A DNA stretch of 51,274 nucleotides from JAOUEA01 sp035249905 (GCA_035249905.1 DATFFT010000024.1:1-51274); one strand, 5' to 3'. Positions 25,947 to 35,813 are shown, counted from the first letter of the stretch. The notes: a model not told the origin generated them from the sequence alone. A program made the numbers and translations.

Positions 25947-26531
25947 TTAGGTCGGGTCTCGTACAGCACCGCCGCTCCCGTCGCCGCCGCCGTCCCGTTC
26001 CCCGTCCCCGTCCCCGTCCGGTTCGAAGTCCTCGGCGAGCATCACCCATTGCTCGTGATCGCGCCATGCGCCCCTGATGAAGAGGTATCGCGGGGAGAAG
26101 CCCTCTCGATGGAAGCCGGCGCGTCGAACGAGTTCGATCGACGCCTGGTTGCCCGGTTGCACGTTCGCCTGCACGCGATGCAGCCCCAGGTCGTCGAACG
26201 CGTGGCGCAGCAAGAGCTGCATCGCGGCTCGCATGAATCCGCGGCCCGCGAACGGCTCGAAGGCGTAGTAGCCGAGGAACGCGCTTCGGAACGGTCCCAT
26301 GACGATCTGCGACAGGTTCATGACGCCGGCGATCGAACCGTCGCCCGCGTCGCAGACCAGGAGCGAACGGTCCGCCTCGCCGTGGCCGCGTGCCAGGAGC
26401 CGTTCGAACCATGCCGCCGGTTCGCCCGGTTCGAGCCACGGGTCGTGCAGCTCGCCCGAGGCCAGGAGGCGTTCGATGAACTCCGCCCGGTCGGCTTCGA
26501 CGGGGGGACGCAAGCAGATCCGTGGGGTCAT
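25947..26531 (-). CDS. GNAT N-acetyltransferase (RimJ/RimL type)
   Basis: 194-residue acetyltransferase. The core shows the RimJ/RimL pattern: GYYAFEPFAGRGFMRAAMQLLLRHAF for acetyl-CoA binding (Q/RxxGxG/A variant), then HRVQANVQPGNQASIELVRRAGF and EGFSPRYLFIRGAWRDHEQW. RimJ-like enzymes acetylate N-terminal amines of ribosomal or other proteins; the target here is unknown. The C-terminus is a low-complexity Asp/Gly tail encoded by tandem CCCCGT units. The ATG overlaps the pyrophosphatase stop as ATGA, so the two are translationally coupled. Confidence 0.85.
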   Translation of the reverse strand: MTPRICLRPPVEADRAEFIERLLASGELHDPWLEPGEPAAWFERLLARGHGEADRSLLVCDAGDGSIAGVMNLSQIVMGPFRSAFLGYYAFEPFAGRGFMRAAMQLLLRHAFDDLGLHRVQANVQPGNQASIELVRRAGFHREGFSPRYLFIRGAWRDHEQWVMLAEDFEPDGDGDGERDGGGDGSGGAVRDPT

Positions 26532-27016
26532 CCCTCGATCGCCCTGGTCCTCGCTTCGGCGATCACCCGCTCGGCCGAGTCCCGGTCCTCGAAACCCTCG
26601 GTGCTGACCTTCTCGCCTTCGAGGTCCTTGTAGACCTGGAAGAAGTGCTCGATCTCGTTCAGCAGCGTCATCGGCAGGCCGGCGAGGTCGTCGACGTGCG
26701 ACCAGATCGGGTCACGGAGGGGCACACACAGGATCTTCTCGTCCTGGCCCTTCTCGTCGGTCATGCGGAACAGGCCGATCGGCCTCGCGTTGATCCGACA
26801 TCCGGGGAACGTCGGCTCGCCGACGAACACGAGCGCATCGAGCGCGTCGCCGTCGCCGCCGAGGGTTCCCTCGATGAACCCGTAGTCGGCCGGGTACTGC
26901 ATCGACGTGAACAGCATCCGGTCGAGCACGATCTCGCCGGTTGCGTGGTCCATCTCGTACTTGTTCCGAGATCCCTTCGGGATCTCGACGATCACGGTGA
27001 GGGAGGCCTCGGCCAT
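26528..27016 (-). CDS. ppa: Inorganic pyrophosphatase
   Basis: Soluble family I enzyme of 162 residues that hydrolyses pyrophosphate and drives biosynthetic reactions. VIVEIPKGSRNKYEMD near the start and YPADYGFIEGTLGGDGDALDALV carry the metal-binding acidic residues. The signature DxDPxD appears as DGDALD, with Ala replacing the usual Pro. ATG 27016 lies seven bases from TACACT (reverse strand, 27024-27029). It is divergent from the rodZ-like gene and coupled to the acetyltransferase. Confidence 0.95.
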   Translation of the reverse strand: MAEASLTVIVEIPKGSRNKYEMDHATGEIVLDRMLFTSMQYPADYGFIEGTLGGDGDALDALVFVGEPTFPGCRINARPIGLFRMTDEKGQDEKILCVPLRDPIWSHVDDLAGLPMTLLNEIEHFFQVYKDLEGEKVSTEGFEDRDSAERVIAEARTRAIEG

Positions 27017-27023
27017 GCACGGG

Positions 27024-27042
27024 AGTGTAGCGGCGCTATCAT
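27024..27042. promoter_or_regulatory. Divergent -10 elements for ppa and the rodZ-like gene
   Basis: Reverse-strand TACACT (27024-27029) is seven bases before the ppa ATG. Forward-strand TATCAT (27037-27042) is 12 bases before the ATG at 27055. Only 38 bases separate the two start codons. Confidence 0.45.
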
Positions 27043-27054
27043 CCGTGGGTTCCC

Positions 27055-27789
27055 ATGGCCGGCACATCGCTCGAACGAACCATCGGGATCGGTCCGGCGC
27101 TCGAGAAGGCACGGCACATCTGCGAGCTCTCGCTCGACGAGGTCGCGCGCGACACGAAGCTCCGGGTCGACCAGCTCGCCGCTCTCGAGTCCGAGGACTT
27201 CGAGGCGCTTCCGAGCGATGCGTTCGTTCGGGGGGCTCTGCGAACCTACGCACAGTACGTGGGCGTGAGTCCCGCCAAGGTGCTCGGGGCCTACGATCAA
27301 TACGCACGGGAGCCGTCTGCCCCCCCGCCCCCTGAGGGGCTCGGGCGCGTCGAGCGCGCGATCGCGGCGACCCGGATCCGCGACAACCAACGGTTCCTGC
27401 TCCTCGGGGCGGCGGTGCTCGTCGCGCTGTTGCTCATCTTCGGTCTGGTGGCTCGGGACCGTGGCGCTCCCGCGCCGGCGGAGATCCCCACGACCGCGCC
27501 CGCGGCTCCGAGCATCGCGTCGACCATCGACGCGGTGCTCGTGGCGCAGCGGCCGGTCGCGATCACCGCCGTGGTCGACGGCGTCCCCGAAGTCCACCAG
27601 ATGGAAGAGGGCGAGACCCTGTCGTTCTCGGCTACCGAGGAGCTCGTGCTGACCGTCGAGGACGGGGGCGCCGTCCAGGTCACGGTCGCCGGCAAGGACT
27701 ACGGGGCGCCCGGCGAGCCCGGGGAACCGTGGACCCAGCGATACGACTTCGACGTCCGGCAGAGTCCGGGATCGACGACTTCGTCGTGA
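27055..27789 (+). CDS. RodZ-like helix-turn-helix membrane protein
   Basis: 244-residue single-pass membrane protein. A cytoplasmic HTH_25 domain occupies about residues 10-85 (LEKARHICELSLDEVARDTKLRVDQLAALESEDFEALP in several parts, then FVRGALRTYAQYVGV), a transmembrane helix about 114-132, and a Pro/Ala linker leads to an external DUF4115-like domain. This is the RodZ layout; RodZ links MreB to the cell-wall elongation machinery in rods. In Actinobacteria the same type of gene often precedes cinA, as here, so the cell-shape role is inferred. cinA overlaps its stop as GTGA. Confidence 0.85.
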   Translation: MAGTSLERTIGIGPALEKARHICELSLDEVARDTKLRVDQLAALESEDFEALPSDAFVRGALRTYAQYVGVSPAKVLGAYDQYAREPSAPPPPEGLGRVERAIAATRIRDNQRFLLLGAAVLVALLLIFGLVARDRGAPAPAEIPTTAPAAPSIASTIDAVLVAQRPVAITAVVDGVPEVHQMEEGETLSFSATEELVLTVEDGGAVQVTVAGKDYGAPGEPGEPWTQRYDFDVRQSPGSTTSS

Positions 27790-29066
27790 GCCGGTCGGTT
27801 CGCGTCGAGGTCGTCGGGGTCGGCACGGAGCTGCTCCTGGGACAGATCGCGAACACGAACGCGCGATGGATCGGCGAACGGCTGGCGGAGGTCGGCGCCG
27901 ACGTTCTCTTCCATCAGGTCGTGGGGGACAACTTCGATCGGATCGTGGAAGCGCTGGAGCTGGCGGTATCGCGGAGCGATGTGGTGATCGTGACCGGCGG
28001 CCTCGGCCCCACGGAGGACGACATCACCCGGGACGCGATCGCCCGGGTGATGGGGGTTCCGCTCGAGCGGGACCCGTCGTTGGAGCGATGGCTCCGCGAT
28101 CGGTTCGCGGGCTTCGCAGGCAGCTCGATGCCCCAGAACAACCTTCGGCAGGCAGACGTGCCCGTCGGCGCCCGGACGATCCCGAACGACCGAGGATCGG
28201 CTCCAGGCCTGATCGCGGACGTCCCGAGCGGGGCTCGGATCTACGCCGTGCCCGGCGTGCCCGACGAGATGATGGCCATGATGCGCGGCACCGCGCTGCC
28301 GGAGGTGGCGGAGAGGATCGGCGGTTCCGTGGTGCGCTCTCGAACGCTGCGGTGCACCGGGATCGGGGAATCGAGGGTCGCGGAGATCCTGGCGGATCTG
28401 TTCCCGGGGTCGACGAACCCCAGCATCGCGTACCTGGCCTCGGCCGGGGAGGTGAAGGTTCGCGTCACCGCGAAGGCCGATACGGTGGAGCAGGCGGACT
28501 CGATGATCCAACCGGTCGTCGGAGTGGTCCACCAGAGGCTCGGCGATGTCGTCTTCACCCTCGACGACGAGACGTTGGAACAGGCGGTCTCGCGGCTGCT
28601 GCTGCGGGCGGGCCGGCGATTGACGTGTGCGGAGTCGCTCACGGGCGGGAGCGTCAGCGCCCGCATGACGGCCGCGCCCGGCTCGTCGGACGTGTTCGTC
28701 GGCTCGGCGGTCGTCTACACCGCCGAAGCGAAGCACCGTGTCCTGGGTGTATCCCGCGAGACGATCGATGGGCCGGGTGTCGTGAGCCGGGAGTGCGCGG
28801 TCGAGATGGCCGAGGGCGCACGGCGGTTGTTCGGGGCCGACATCGCCCTGTCGCTGTCGGGTGCCGCGGGACCCGCATCGCACGACGGCGCCGAGCCCGG
28901 AACCGTCTGGATCGCGCTCGATGCCGACGACCGCACGCATGCCCGGAGGTTCGTGGCCTCGGGCGATCGTACGCGGGTCCTTCGCTGGGCCGAGCAGGCG
29001 GCCCTCGACCTCGTGCGGAGGTACTTGGAGGGCGCGCGCCTGCCCGAGAACGATCGCGTCATCTAG
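27786..29066 (+). CDS. cinA: CinA-like protein (NMN amidohydrolase domain)
   Basis: 426 residues from GTG 27786, which overlaps the preceding stop (GTGA). The N-terminal MoCF-like domain has VGTELLLGQIANTNARWI and VIVTGGLGPTEDDITRD; the C-terminal CinA/PncC domain has TCAESLTGGSVSARM, SAVVYTAEAKHRVLGV and LSLSGAAGP. Family enzymes hydrolyse NMN or ADP-ribose pyrophosphate in pyridine-nucleotide recycling. The position upstream of recA is conserved in many Gram-positives. Confidence 0.94.
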   Translation: MSRSVRVEVVGVGTELLLGQIANTNARWIGERLAEVGADVLFHQVVGDNFDRIVEALELAVSRSDVVIVTGGLGPTEDDITRDAIARVMGVPLERDPSLERWLRDRFAGFAGSSMPQNNLRQADVPVGARTIPNDRGSAPGLIADVPSGARIYAVPGVPDEMMAMMRGTALPEVAERIGGSVVRSRTLRCTGIGESRVAEILADLFPGSTNPSIAYLASAGEVKVRVTAKADTVEQADSMIQPVVGVVHQRLGDVVFTLDDETLEQAVSRLLLRAGRRLTCAESLTGGSVSARMTAAPGSSDVFVGSAVVYTAEAKHRVLGVSRETIDGPGVVSRECAVEMAEGARRLFGADIALSLSGAAGPASHDGAEPGTVWIALDADDRTHARRFVASGDRTRVLRWAEQAALDLVRRYLEGARLPENDRVI

Positions 29067-29069
29067 GCC

Positions 29070-29675
29070 GTGGCGACCGAGCGTGGGTCGGAGCCGAGGG
29101 CGAAGCCGCATCGGCTCTTCGTCGCGGTGTCGGTCCCCGATCAGGTGGCTACCCAGGTCGAAGAGGCTCTGGAGCCGTGGCGAACGGCGCTTCCGGGTGT
29201 GCGATGGACCCCTCGTTCGAACTGGCACGTGACGCTGCGGTTCCTCGGATCCACGGACCCACGGTTGGTGACGTGGATCAGTGATCGTCTCTCGGAGGTG
29301 GCGAGCATGATCGCCCAGTTCGAGGGTGCCGCGCGGGGGGTCGGGGCGTTCCCTTCGCCCCGGCGAGCCCGTGTGCTCTGGGCGGGCATCGACGACCATG
29401 ACCGCTCGTTCGCGGACCTGGCACGGGCGGTGACGACCGCGCTCGATCCCGAGTTCCCGGCCGAGGAGCGCGTGTTCAGCGCACACGTGACCGTCGCGCG
29501 GAGCGATCCTCCGGTCCCGTTGCCGCCGTCGTTCGCCGAGACCCCGCTCGAGAGCGATCGGTTCGTCGTCGGCTCCATGGAGCTCATGCGGAGCCGTCTT
29601 CGTCGCCCGGCGCCCGTCTACGAGCAGGTTGCGGCGTTCCCGCTGTCGGGTCCGAAGGGCCCGCGCCCGACGTAG
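29070..29675 (+). CDS. thpR: RNA 2',3'-cyclic phosphodiesterase (2H family)
   Basis: 201-residue 2H phosphoesterase with both HxTx signatures: HVTLRFLG (His 53, Thr 55) and HVTVAR (His 139, Thr 141). It opens 2',3'-cyclic phosphates on RNA and was first described as a 2'-5' RNA ligase. GTG 29070 lies three bases after cinA. The cinA-thpR-recA order is known in Actinobacteria. Confidence 0.92.
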   Translation: MATERGSEPRAKPHRLFVAVSVPDQVATQVEEALEPWRTALPGVRWTPRSNWHVTLRFLGSTDPRLVTWISDRLSEVASMIAQFEGAARGVGAFPSPRRARVLWAGIDDHDRSFADLARAVTTALDPEFPAEERVFSAHVTVARSDPPVPLPPSFAETPLESDRFVVGSMELMRSRLRRPAPVYEQVAAFPLSGPKGPRPT

Positions 29676-29701
29676 GTCAGATCGGCCGGGCGGCTCGCTC
29701 C

Positions 29702-29730
29702 TTGCACTCGAACACGTGTTCGGATATCGT
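29702..29730 (+). promoter_or_regulatory. recA promoter with LexA (SOS) box
   Basis: The -35 element TTGCAC (29702-29707) and the -10 element TATCGT (29725-29730) are 17 bases apart. The perfect SOS box CGAACACGTGTTCG (29709-29722) fills the spacer, so bound LexA would block RNA polymerase. Transcription would start near 29737, leaving a leader of about 144 bases before the recA GTG. Confidence 0.85.
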
Positions 29731-29880
29731 GGGCGGCGACGCACGACCGGATCACAGACGTGTAACTTGTGTCAGAGCCGCTGGGTAGCGTGCGCGTTCC
29801 GACCGGAGATCGGAATCGCACGGCACCTCCTCGCCGTCGGGCGAAGGGGCCGCAGGCTCGGCGAAGACAAGGAGGAGACG

Positions 29881-30990
<1,110 letters not shown>

Positions 30991-30994
30991 GAAC

Positions 30995-31504
30995 GTGTCC
31001 GCCACCACGGGTCGCCGCGTCCCCGGTCGGGTCGAACGACGCAAGAAGAGCTGCCACGACCGAGCCCTCGGGCTCCTGGCGGTGCGTCCACGTGCCCGCC
31101 GGGAGCTCGAGCGGCGCCTTCTCGCGGCGGGGTTCGACGCGGAGGAGGTCCGCGACGTGCTCGACCGGCTCGAGCGAGCGGGCCTGATCGACGATCTAGC
31201 GTTCGCTCGGCAGATGGCCGAGTACCAGTTCAGCTCGCGCCGGGCCGGGCGTCGCGCCGTGACGAGCGGGTTGATGGCCAAGGGCATCGCTCCCGACCTG
31301 GCCGAGCAGGCGATCGACGAGATGGCCGGCGACGAGCAGGAACGCGCGCTCGAGCTGGCTCGCTCGCGAACGTCCCGGCTCGGGGGGCTGGAGCCCGCGA
31401 AAGCGTTCGGCCGACTCAGCTCGTTCCTGATGCGCCGAGGCTACGCGCCCGACCTGGCTCGCTCGGCTGCCCGCAGGGCGCTCGGGGTCGACGACGCGAC
31501 CTAG
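30995..31504 (+). CDS. recX: RecA regulator RecX
   Basis: 169-residue modulator that binds RecA filaments. The three-helix repeats typical of RecX are seen in ALGLLAVRPRARRELERRL, EVRDVLDRLERAGLIDDLAFARQ and FGRLSSFLMRRGYAPDLARSA. GTG 30995 is preceded by TAGGA and lies four bases after recA, so it is almost surely cotranscribed. An ATG inside at MAEYQF would remove the first conserved helices. The basic N-terminal extension VSATTGRRVPGRVERRKK is not part of the core. Confidence 0.92.
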   Translation: MSATTGRRVPGRVERRKKSCHDRALGLLAVRPRARRELERRLLAAGFDAEEVRDVLDRLERAGLIDDLAFARQMAEYQFSSRRAGRRAVTSGLMAKGIAPDLAEQAIDEMAGDEQERALELARSRTSRLGGLEPAKAFGRLSSFLMRRGYAPDLARSAARRALGVDDAT

Positions 31505-31516
31505 GGCGAAGGGACC

Positions 31517-31545
31517 TTGCCTCGCGCTCGGTGCGGCCGTAGCAT
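31517..31545 (+). promoter_or_regulatory. Candidate promoter of rny with a long leader
   Basis: TTGCCT (31517-31522) and TAGCAT (31540-31545) are 17 bases apart, a good promoter match. The leader to the ATG at 31769 would be about 217 bases and shows no gene. It holds a small hairpin GGACC/GGTCC (31714-31727) followed by TTCTCGC. Confidence 0.45.
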
Positions 31546-31768
31546 CGTGTCCACGAGAGGAACACTTCCGACACCACGTTCAGACGAGCCCACCTGTGAG
31601 CGAGCTTCCGACCTTGCACCCGAGAACCCAACCGATGAGCGCAGCCGACCGGAGCCGAACCGGGGGCGCTCGATAGTCCACATGCTCGCACTCAGCGACT
31701 GATCCACGAACGCGGACCGGAGGGTCCTTCTCGCAAACATCGTCTGACGAGGTTTGTGGAGGAGAGCC

Positions 31769-33301
31769 ATGGTCCCTGTGCTGACCGCCCTCGCCGGGCT
31801 CTTGCTCGGCTTCGCCGTCGGCGTCCTGTACCGGAAGTCGGTCGCGGCGACCAACGCGCAGAGCATCGAGTCGCGCGCCCAGAAGATGATGCTGGATGCC
31901 GAACGGGAAGCCGACGCAGCTTCGAAGCGAGCGCTGGCCGAAGCCAAGCACGAGATCGGGACGATGCGCCGCGAGGCGGACGACGACATCCGCGGCCGTC
32001 GGGACGAGATCGGACGCCAGGAGCGGCGCATGGCGGAGTCCGAGGTCGAGCTGAAGGCCAAGGCGGAACGTGCCGAACGCCGCGCGCTCGACCTGGAGGA
32101 ACGCGAGGACAAGCTGACCTACGTGCGGAGCCAGCTCGAGAAGGCCACCGAGCTGCATCGGGCCCAGCTCGAGAGGATCGCCGGGCTCACGTCCGGCGAG
32201 GCGCGCGACCAACTCATGGCGCAGGTCGTCGACGAGGCGAAGCGCGCGGCGATGAGCCAGGTGCGCGAGATCGAGCAGCGGGCCCGAGAGGAGGGCGACG
32301 AGCGCGCTCGTAAGATCGTCACGATCGCGATCCAGCGCGTGGCTTCAGAGCAGACCGCTGAATCCACCGTGAGCGTGTTCGCACTGCCGAGCGAGGACAT
32401 GAAGGGTCGGATCATCGGCCGAGAGGGGCGTAACATCCGGGCGTTCGAGTCCGTCACGGGTGTGAACCTCATCATCGACGACACCCCCGAGGCCGTCGTG
32501 CTCTCCTGCTTCGACCCGGTTCGCAGGGAGGCCGCGCGCATGACGCTGAGCAAGCTCGTCGAGGACGGACGCATCCACCCCGCTCGCATCGAGGAGGTCC
32601 ACGAGCGATCCCAGCGAGCGCTGGAGGAGCAGGTGCGTCGTGCGGGTGAGGACGCCGTCACCGAGGTGGGCATGACCGACATCCACCCGGAGATGGTCAG
32701 GCTGCTCGGCAGGCTCCAGTACCGCACGTCGTACGGGCAGAACGTGTTGCGCCACCTCGTGGAGTCCGCCCACATCGCCGGCAGCCTGGCGGCAGAGATC
32801 GGCGTCGATCCGACGGTGGTCAAACGTGGCGCGTTCCTGCACGACATCGGCAAGGCCGTGACGCACGAGGTGGAAGGATCGCATGCGATCATCGGCGCCG
32901 AGATCGCTCGGCGCATGGGTGAATCCCAGGAAGTCGTGCACTGCATCGAGTCGCATCACGGCGAGGTGGAACAACGCACGATCGACGCCGTGCTCGCGCA
33001 GATCGCCGATGGCATCAGCGGCGGCCGGCCGGGCGCCAGGCGAGAGTCGCTGGAGACCTACGTGAAACGCCTCGAGCGGCTCGAAGAGATCTGCATGGCG
33101 CACCCGGGCGTGGTCAAGACGTTCGCGATGCAGGCGGGGCGCGAGGTGCGCGTGATGGTCGAGCCCGTGGACGTCGACGACATCCAGGCTCAGGTGATCG
33201 CGCGCGACATCGCGAAAGAGGTCGAGGAAGAGCTCCAGTATCCCGGTCAGATCCGCATCACGGTGGTCCGCGAGACCAGGGCGACCGAATACGCCCGCTG
33301 A
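31769..33301 (+). CDS. rny: Ribonuclease Y
   Basis: Membrane-anchored endoribonuclease that starts mRNA decay; 510 residues. An N-terminal transmembrane helix (VPVLTALAGLLLGFAVGVLY) is followed by a long charged coiled coil (about 25-190), a KH domain (DMKGRIIGREGRNIRAFE) and an HD domain (FLHDIGKA, His 358-Asp 359; ESHHGEVE). ATG 31769 is fixed by GTGGAGGAGA just upstream. RNase Y is common in Firmicutes but patchy in Actinobacteria, where RNase E usually serves; both RNase J and PNPase are encoded in this window. Confidence 0.95.
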   Translation: MVPVLTALAGLLLGFAVGVLYRKSVAATNAQSIESRAQKMMLDAEREADAASKRALAEAKHEIGTMRREADDDIRGRRDEIGRQERRMAESEVELKAKAERAERRALDLEEREDKLTYVRSQLEKATELHRAQLERIAGLTSGEARDQLMAQVVDEAKRAAMSQVREIEQRAREEGDERARKIVTIAIQRVASEQTAESTVSVFALPSEDMKGRIIGREGRNIRAFESVTGVNLIIDDTPEAVVLSCFDPVRREAARMTLSKLVEDGRIHPARIEEVHERSQRALEEQVRRAGEDAVTEVGMTDIHPEMVRLLGRLQYRTSYGQNVLRHLVESAHIAGSLAAEIGVDPTVVKRGAFLHDIGKAVTHEVEGSHAIIGAEIARRMGESQEVVHCIESHHGEVEQRTIDAVLAQIADGISGGRPGARRESLETYVKRLERLEEICMAHPGVVKTFAMQAGREVRVMVEPVDVDDIQAQVIARDIAKEVEEELQYPGQIRITVVRETRATEYAR

Positions 33302-33314
33302 GCGCGATCAGCGG
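33295..33314. terminator. Bidirectional terminator candidate between rny and the coiled-coil gene
   Basis: CCGCTGA (33295-33301) pairs with TCAGCGG (33308-33314) around a 6-base loop. Each arm carries the stop codon of one of the two convergent genes. Confidence 0.45.
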
Positions 33315-35698
33315 TCGGAGCCGTCGCCTCCCCGGCTCTTCCTCCCGCCGACACCGGCGAACCTTCGGAGGCTGAGTCCCCTCGAGGGCTGGGAGCTCGA
33401 GGGTTGGGAGCCCGAGGCCCAGGTGTCGCCGACGGAGTCACTCGAGGGGACCGAGGCCGGCTCACCCTCGCTCTCGACGGGCTGTTCGGCGGGCTCGCCC
33501 TCGTACCCGGCAGTCCCGCCGTCGGGCTCGTCCGAGGCCACCTCCTGGTGCGGGTCGGCTTCGACGACGGGCGCCGACGCATCACGGGGTAGGGCCGGGC
33601 CGACCGCGTCGAGCGGGTCGGTCACGGCATCGGGCTCGACACCGGCGCGGAGCGCGGCGAGGTCGGCCTCGGCCGTGCGGAGCGCCTGCTGGGCCTCGTC
33701 GGCTCGGCGGGTCATGTCGTCCAACCGGCTTCGGACCTTCCGGTACTCCTCGTCGGTGTGTGTCGACGAGATGATCCCTTGCTCCTTCGCCATCCTGAGC
33801 GCGGCTTCTGCGGCCTCGGTCGCGGCGTAGGCGCTCCGGGCCCGCGTCTCGCTCTGCTCCAACCGAGCCTCGAGGTCCGCGAGCTCGGCCCTGAGGTTGC
33901 CGCCGGCCTCTGAAGGCGACGCGGCCGTCTGCGAGCCGTCTGGTCGTACCGCCTCGAGCTCCCTGAGCCGATCCTCGGCCTCGCTCGCCCGCGCAGCGGC
34001 TTCTGCCGCGTTCACGTTCGCCGCCTCGAGCCGGGCTGTGAGGGCCTCGAGCTCGGCGTCCGTGACGGAGAGCCGTTCCTTCCCCGCGGCCAGCGCGTCT
34101 CGGTCGAGCCGAAGTGACTCCAACTCTTCACGAAGCTCGGCGTTCGCGTGTTCCGAAGCTTCGAGCGCTTCGCGCGCCATCTCGGCAGCGCGCGCTTCCT
34201 CGTCGGCCGAGCCCCGGGCGGCCTCGGCTTCGACCTCGGCTGCACGCCGCTCGGCCGTTGCGGCCCGCTCGTCGGCGGCCGTGGCTGCGGCCCATGCCGC
34301 GTCGACCTGCGCGTGTAGCTTGTGCACCGAGGCGCGGGCCTCATCGAGCTGGGCGGTGAGGGCGTTGAGCTCGCCCCCGGCGTCCTGGTACTGCTGAGGG
34401 TCCGCCTGCGATTCGGCCCGTTCCGTCCGCAGGGCTTCCAGCTCCGTGCGGAGGTCGTCCACCGCCGTCTCCGATGCCCGAAGGGCGCCGCGAGCTTCCT
34501 CGGTGGCAGCATCGCGGGCGGCCTCCGCCTCGATGGCACGCCGCTCGGCCGCTTCGGCCTTCTCGTTCGCCGCCTCGAGGTCGGTCGCCCGACGGGCGTC
34601 GAGGTCTCGACCCTTCTCCTCTCGAAGTGAGGCGACCTCAGCATGCAACCGCTCCGACTCGAGTTCACGCTGGACGGCCGCGGCTTCGAGCTCGACGATC
34701 GCCGAGGCGAGGCGGTCGATCTTCGCCGACGCGTCCTCGGCCGCCTGTTCCGCCTCGGCTCGCGCTCGATCGTCGGCGTCGAGCCGGGCTTGTGCCGTGG
34801 CCGCACGCGCTTCGGCGTCGGCCGAAGCGGCATCGAGGACCTGGGCCCTGTACTCCACCTCGGCGACCGTTGCCCGGAGGTCCTCGATGTGACCCTCAGC
34901 CTCCTCGGCCCGTGCCTGGGCGGCCTCCGCGGCGGCGTGGGCGCCGGCCGCATCGCCGCGGGCCGTCTCCGCCTCGGCCGCGAGGCGGTCGACCTCGGCC
35001 TGGGCGGCCAGGAGTCGGGCATCGGCGTCACCGAGCGAGGCGGCTGCCTCCTCGGCTGCCCGGTCGGCCGAGGTCAAGACCTCATCGAGCTCTGTCCGCA
35101 CGGCGGCGAGCGCCGCCTCGGCGTCGAAGGCGGCCCCTTCCGCGCGTTCGACCCGTGCCCGGGCCGCGTCGAGCTCCTCGAGCGCGTGCGCCTTCTTCTT
35201 CCGAGCGCGATCCGCCTGGGATCGGGCGGACTCGGCGGCAGCCTGTGCCTCCCGCGCTTCACCCGATGTGCGAGCGGCCGCCTCGGCGGCCGACTCGAGC
35301 TCGGAGCGGGTTCGGTCCAGCGAATCGCTCAGTTGCGCGATCGTGTCGCTGGCGTGCTGGAGCTGAGCCTCGAGGCGGTCGGCGTGGTCGGCGATGCCAC
35401 CGAGCTCGGCGAGCCGGTCTCCGGCGGCCGCCAACAGGGCTTCGGAGGCGGCCGCGGTCGCGGTGGCTTCCGCCTCCGCCTGCTGGGAAGCCTTGAGCGC
35501 GTGCTCCGTGGCGGAGAGACGGTTCGCGAGGTCGAAGATCTCGTCGCGAGGGATCGCGGATCCCTCGGCGGACCCGGCTCGGCGGGACTCGAGTTCCGCG
35601 ATGCGGCTGGCCAACGCTCGTTGGGCGTCGAGGGCGGCGTCGAGCTCGGACCTCGCGGCTCTGAGGCGTGCCTTCTTGCCCGGCTTGCTATCACCCAT
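33308..35698 (-). CDS. Large Ala/Glu-rich coiled-coil protein, function unknown
   Basis: 796 residues from ATG 35698, which follows GAGGAGGA at a good distance. From about residue 10 to 690 the sequence is almost unbroken coiled coil, with heptads of Ala, Leu, Glu and Arg (for example TAEADLAALRAG, RAAEVEAEAARG) and very few Gly or Pro. A Pro/Ser/Glu-rich linker (residues about 700-765) leads to a short basic C-terminus (SLRRFAGVGGRKSRGG). There is no ATPase head, signal peptide or transmembrane helix, so it is not an SMC. It could be a cytoskeletal or scaffold protein like the actinobacterial Scy/FilP class or a chromosome-associated rod; this is inference only. It is divergent from miaB. 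Confidence 0.8.
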   Translation of the reverse strand: MGDSKPGKKARLRAARSELDAALDAQRALASRIAELESRRAGSAEGSAIPRDEIFDLANRLSATEHALKASQQAEAEATATAAASEALLAAAGDRLAELGGIADHADRLEAQLQHASDTIAQLSDSLDRTRSELESAAEAAARTSGEAREAQAAAESARSQADRARKKKAHALEELDAARARVERAEGAAFDAEAALAAVRTELDEVLTSADRAAEEAAASLGDADARLLAAQAEVDRLAAEAETARGDAAGAHAAAEAAQARAEEAEGHIEDLRATVAEVEYRAQVLDAASADAEARAATAQARLDADDRARAEAEQAAEDASAKIDRLASAIVELEAAAVQRELESERLHAEVASLREEKGRDLDARRATDLEAANEKAEAAERRAIEAEAARDAATEEARGALRASETAVDDLRTELEALRTERAESQADPQQYQDAGGELNALTAQLDEARASVHKLHAQVDAAWAAATAADERAATAERRAAEVEAEAARGSADEEARAAEMAREALEASEHANAELREELESLRLDRDALAAGKERLSVTDAELEALTARLEAANVNAAEAAARASEAEDRLRELEAVRPDGSQTAASPSEAGGNLRAELADLEARLEQSETRARSAYAATEAAEAALRMAKEQGIISSTHTDEEYRKVRSRLDDMTRRADEAQQALRTAEADLAALRAGVEPDAVTDPLDAVGPALPRDASAPVVEADPHQEVASDEPDGGTAGYEGEPAEQPVESEGEPASVPSSDSVGDTWASGSQPSSSQPSRGLSLRRFAGVGGRKSRGGDGSDR

Positions 35699-35813
35699 GT
35701 CGAACGATTCCTCCTCGACCTGTTGGGACGGTGGTGCATCCCCGGCATCGGCAGCAGATGGGCACCCTTGAGCGATGAGGCATCCCCTGTCGTGGATGTG
35801 TCGATCCATCGGA

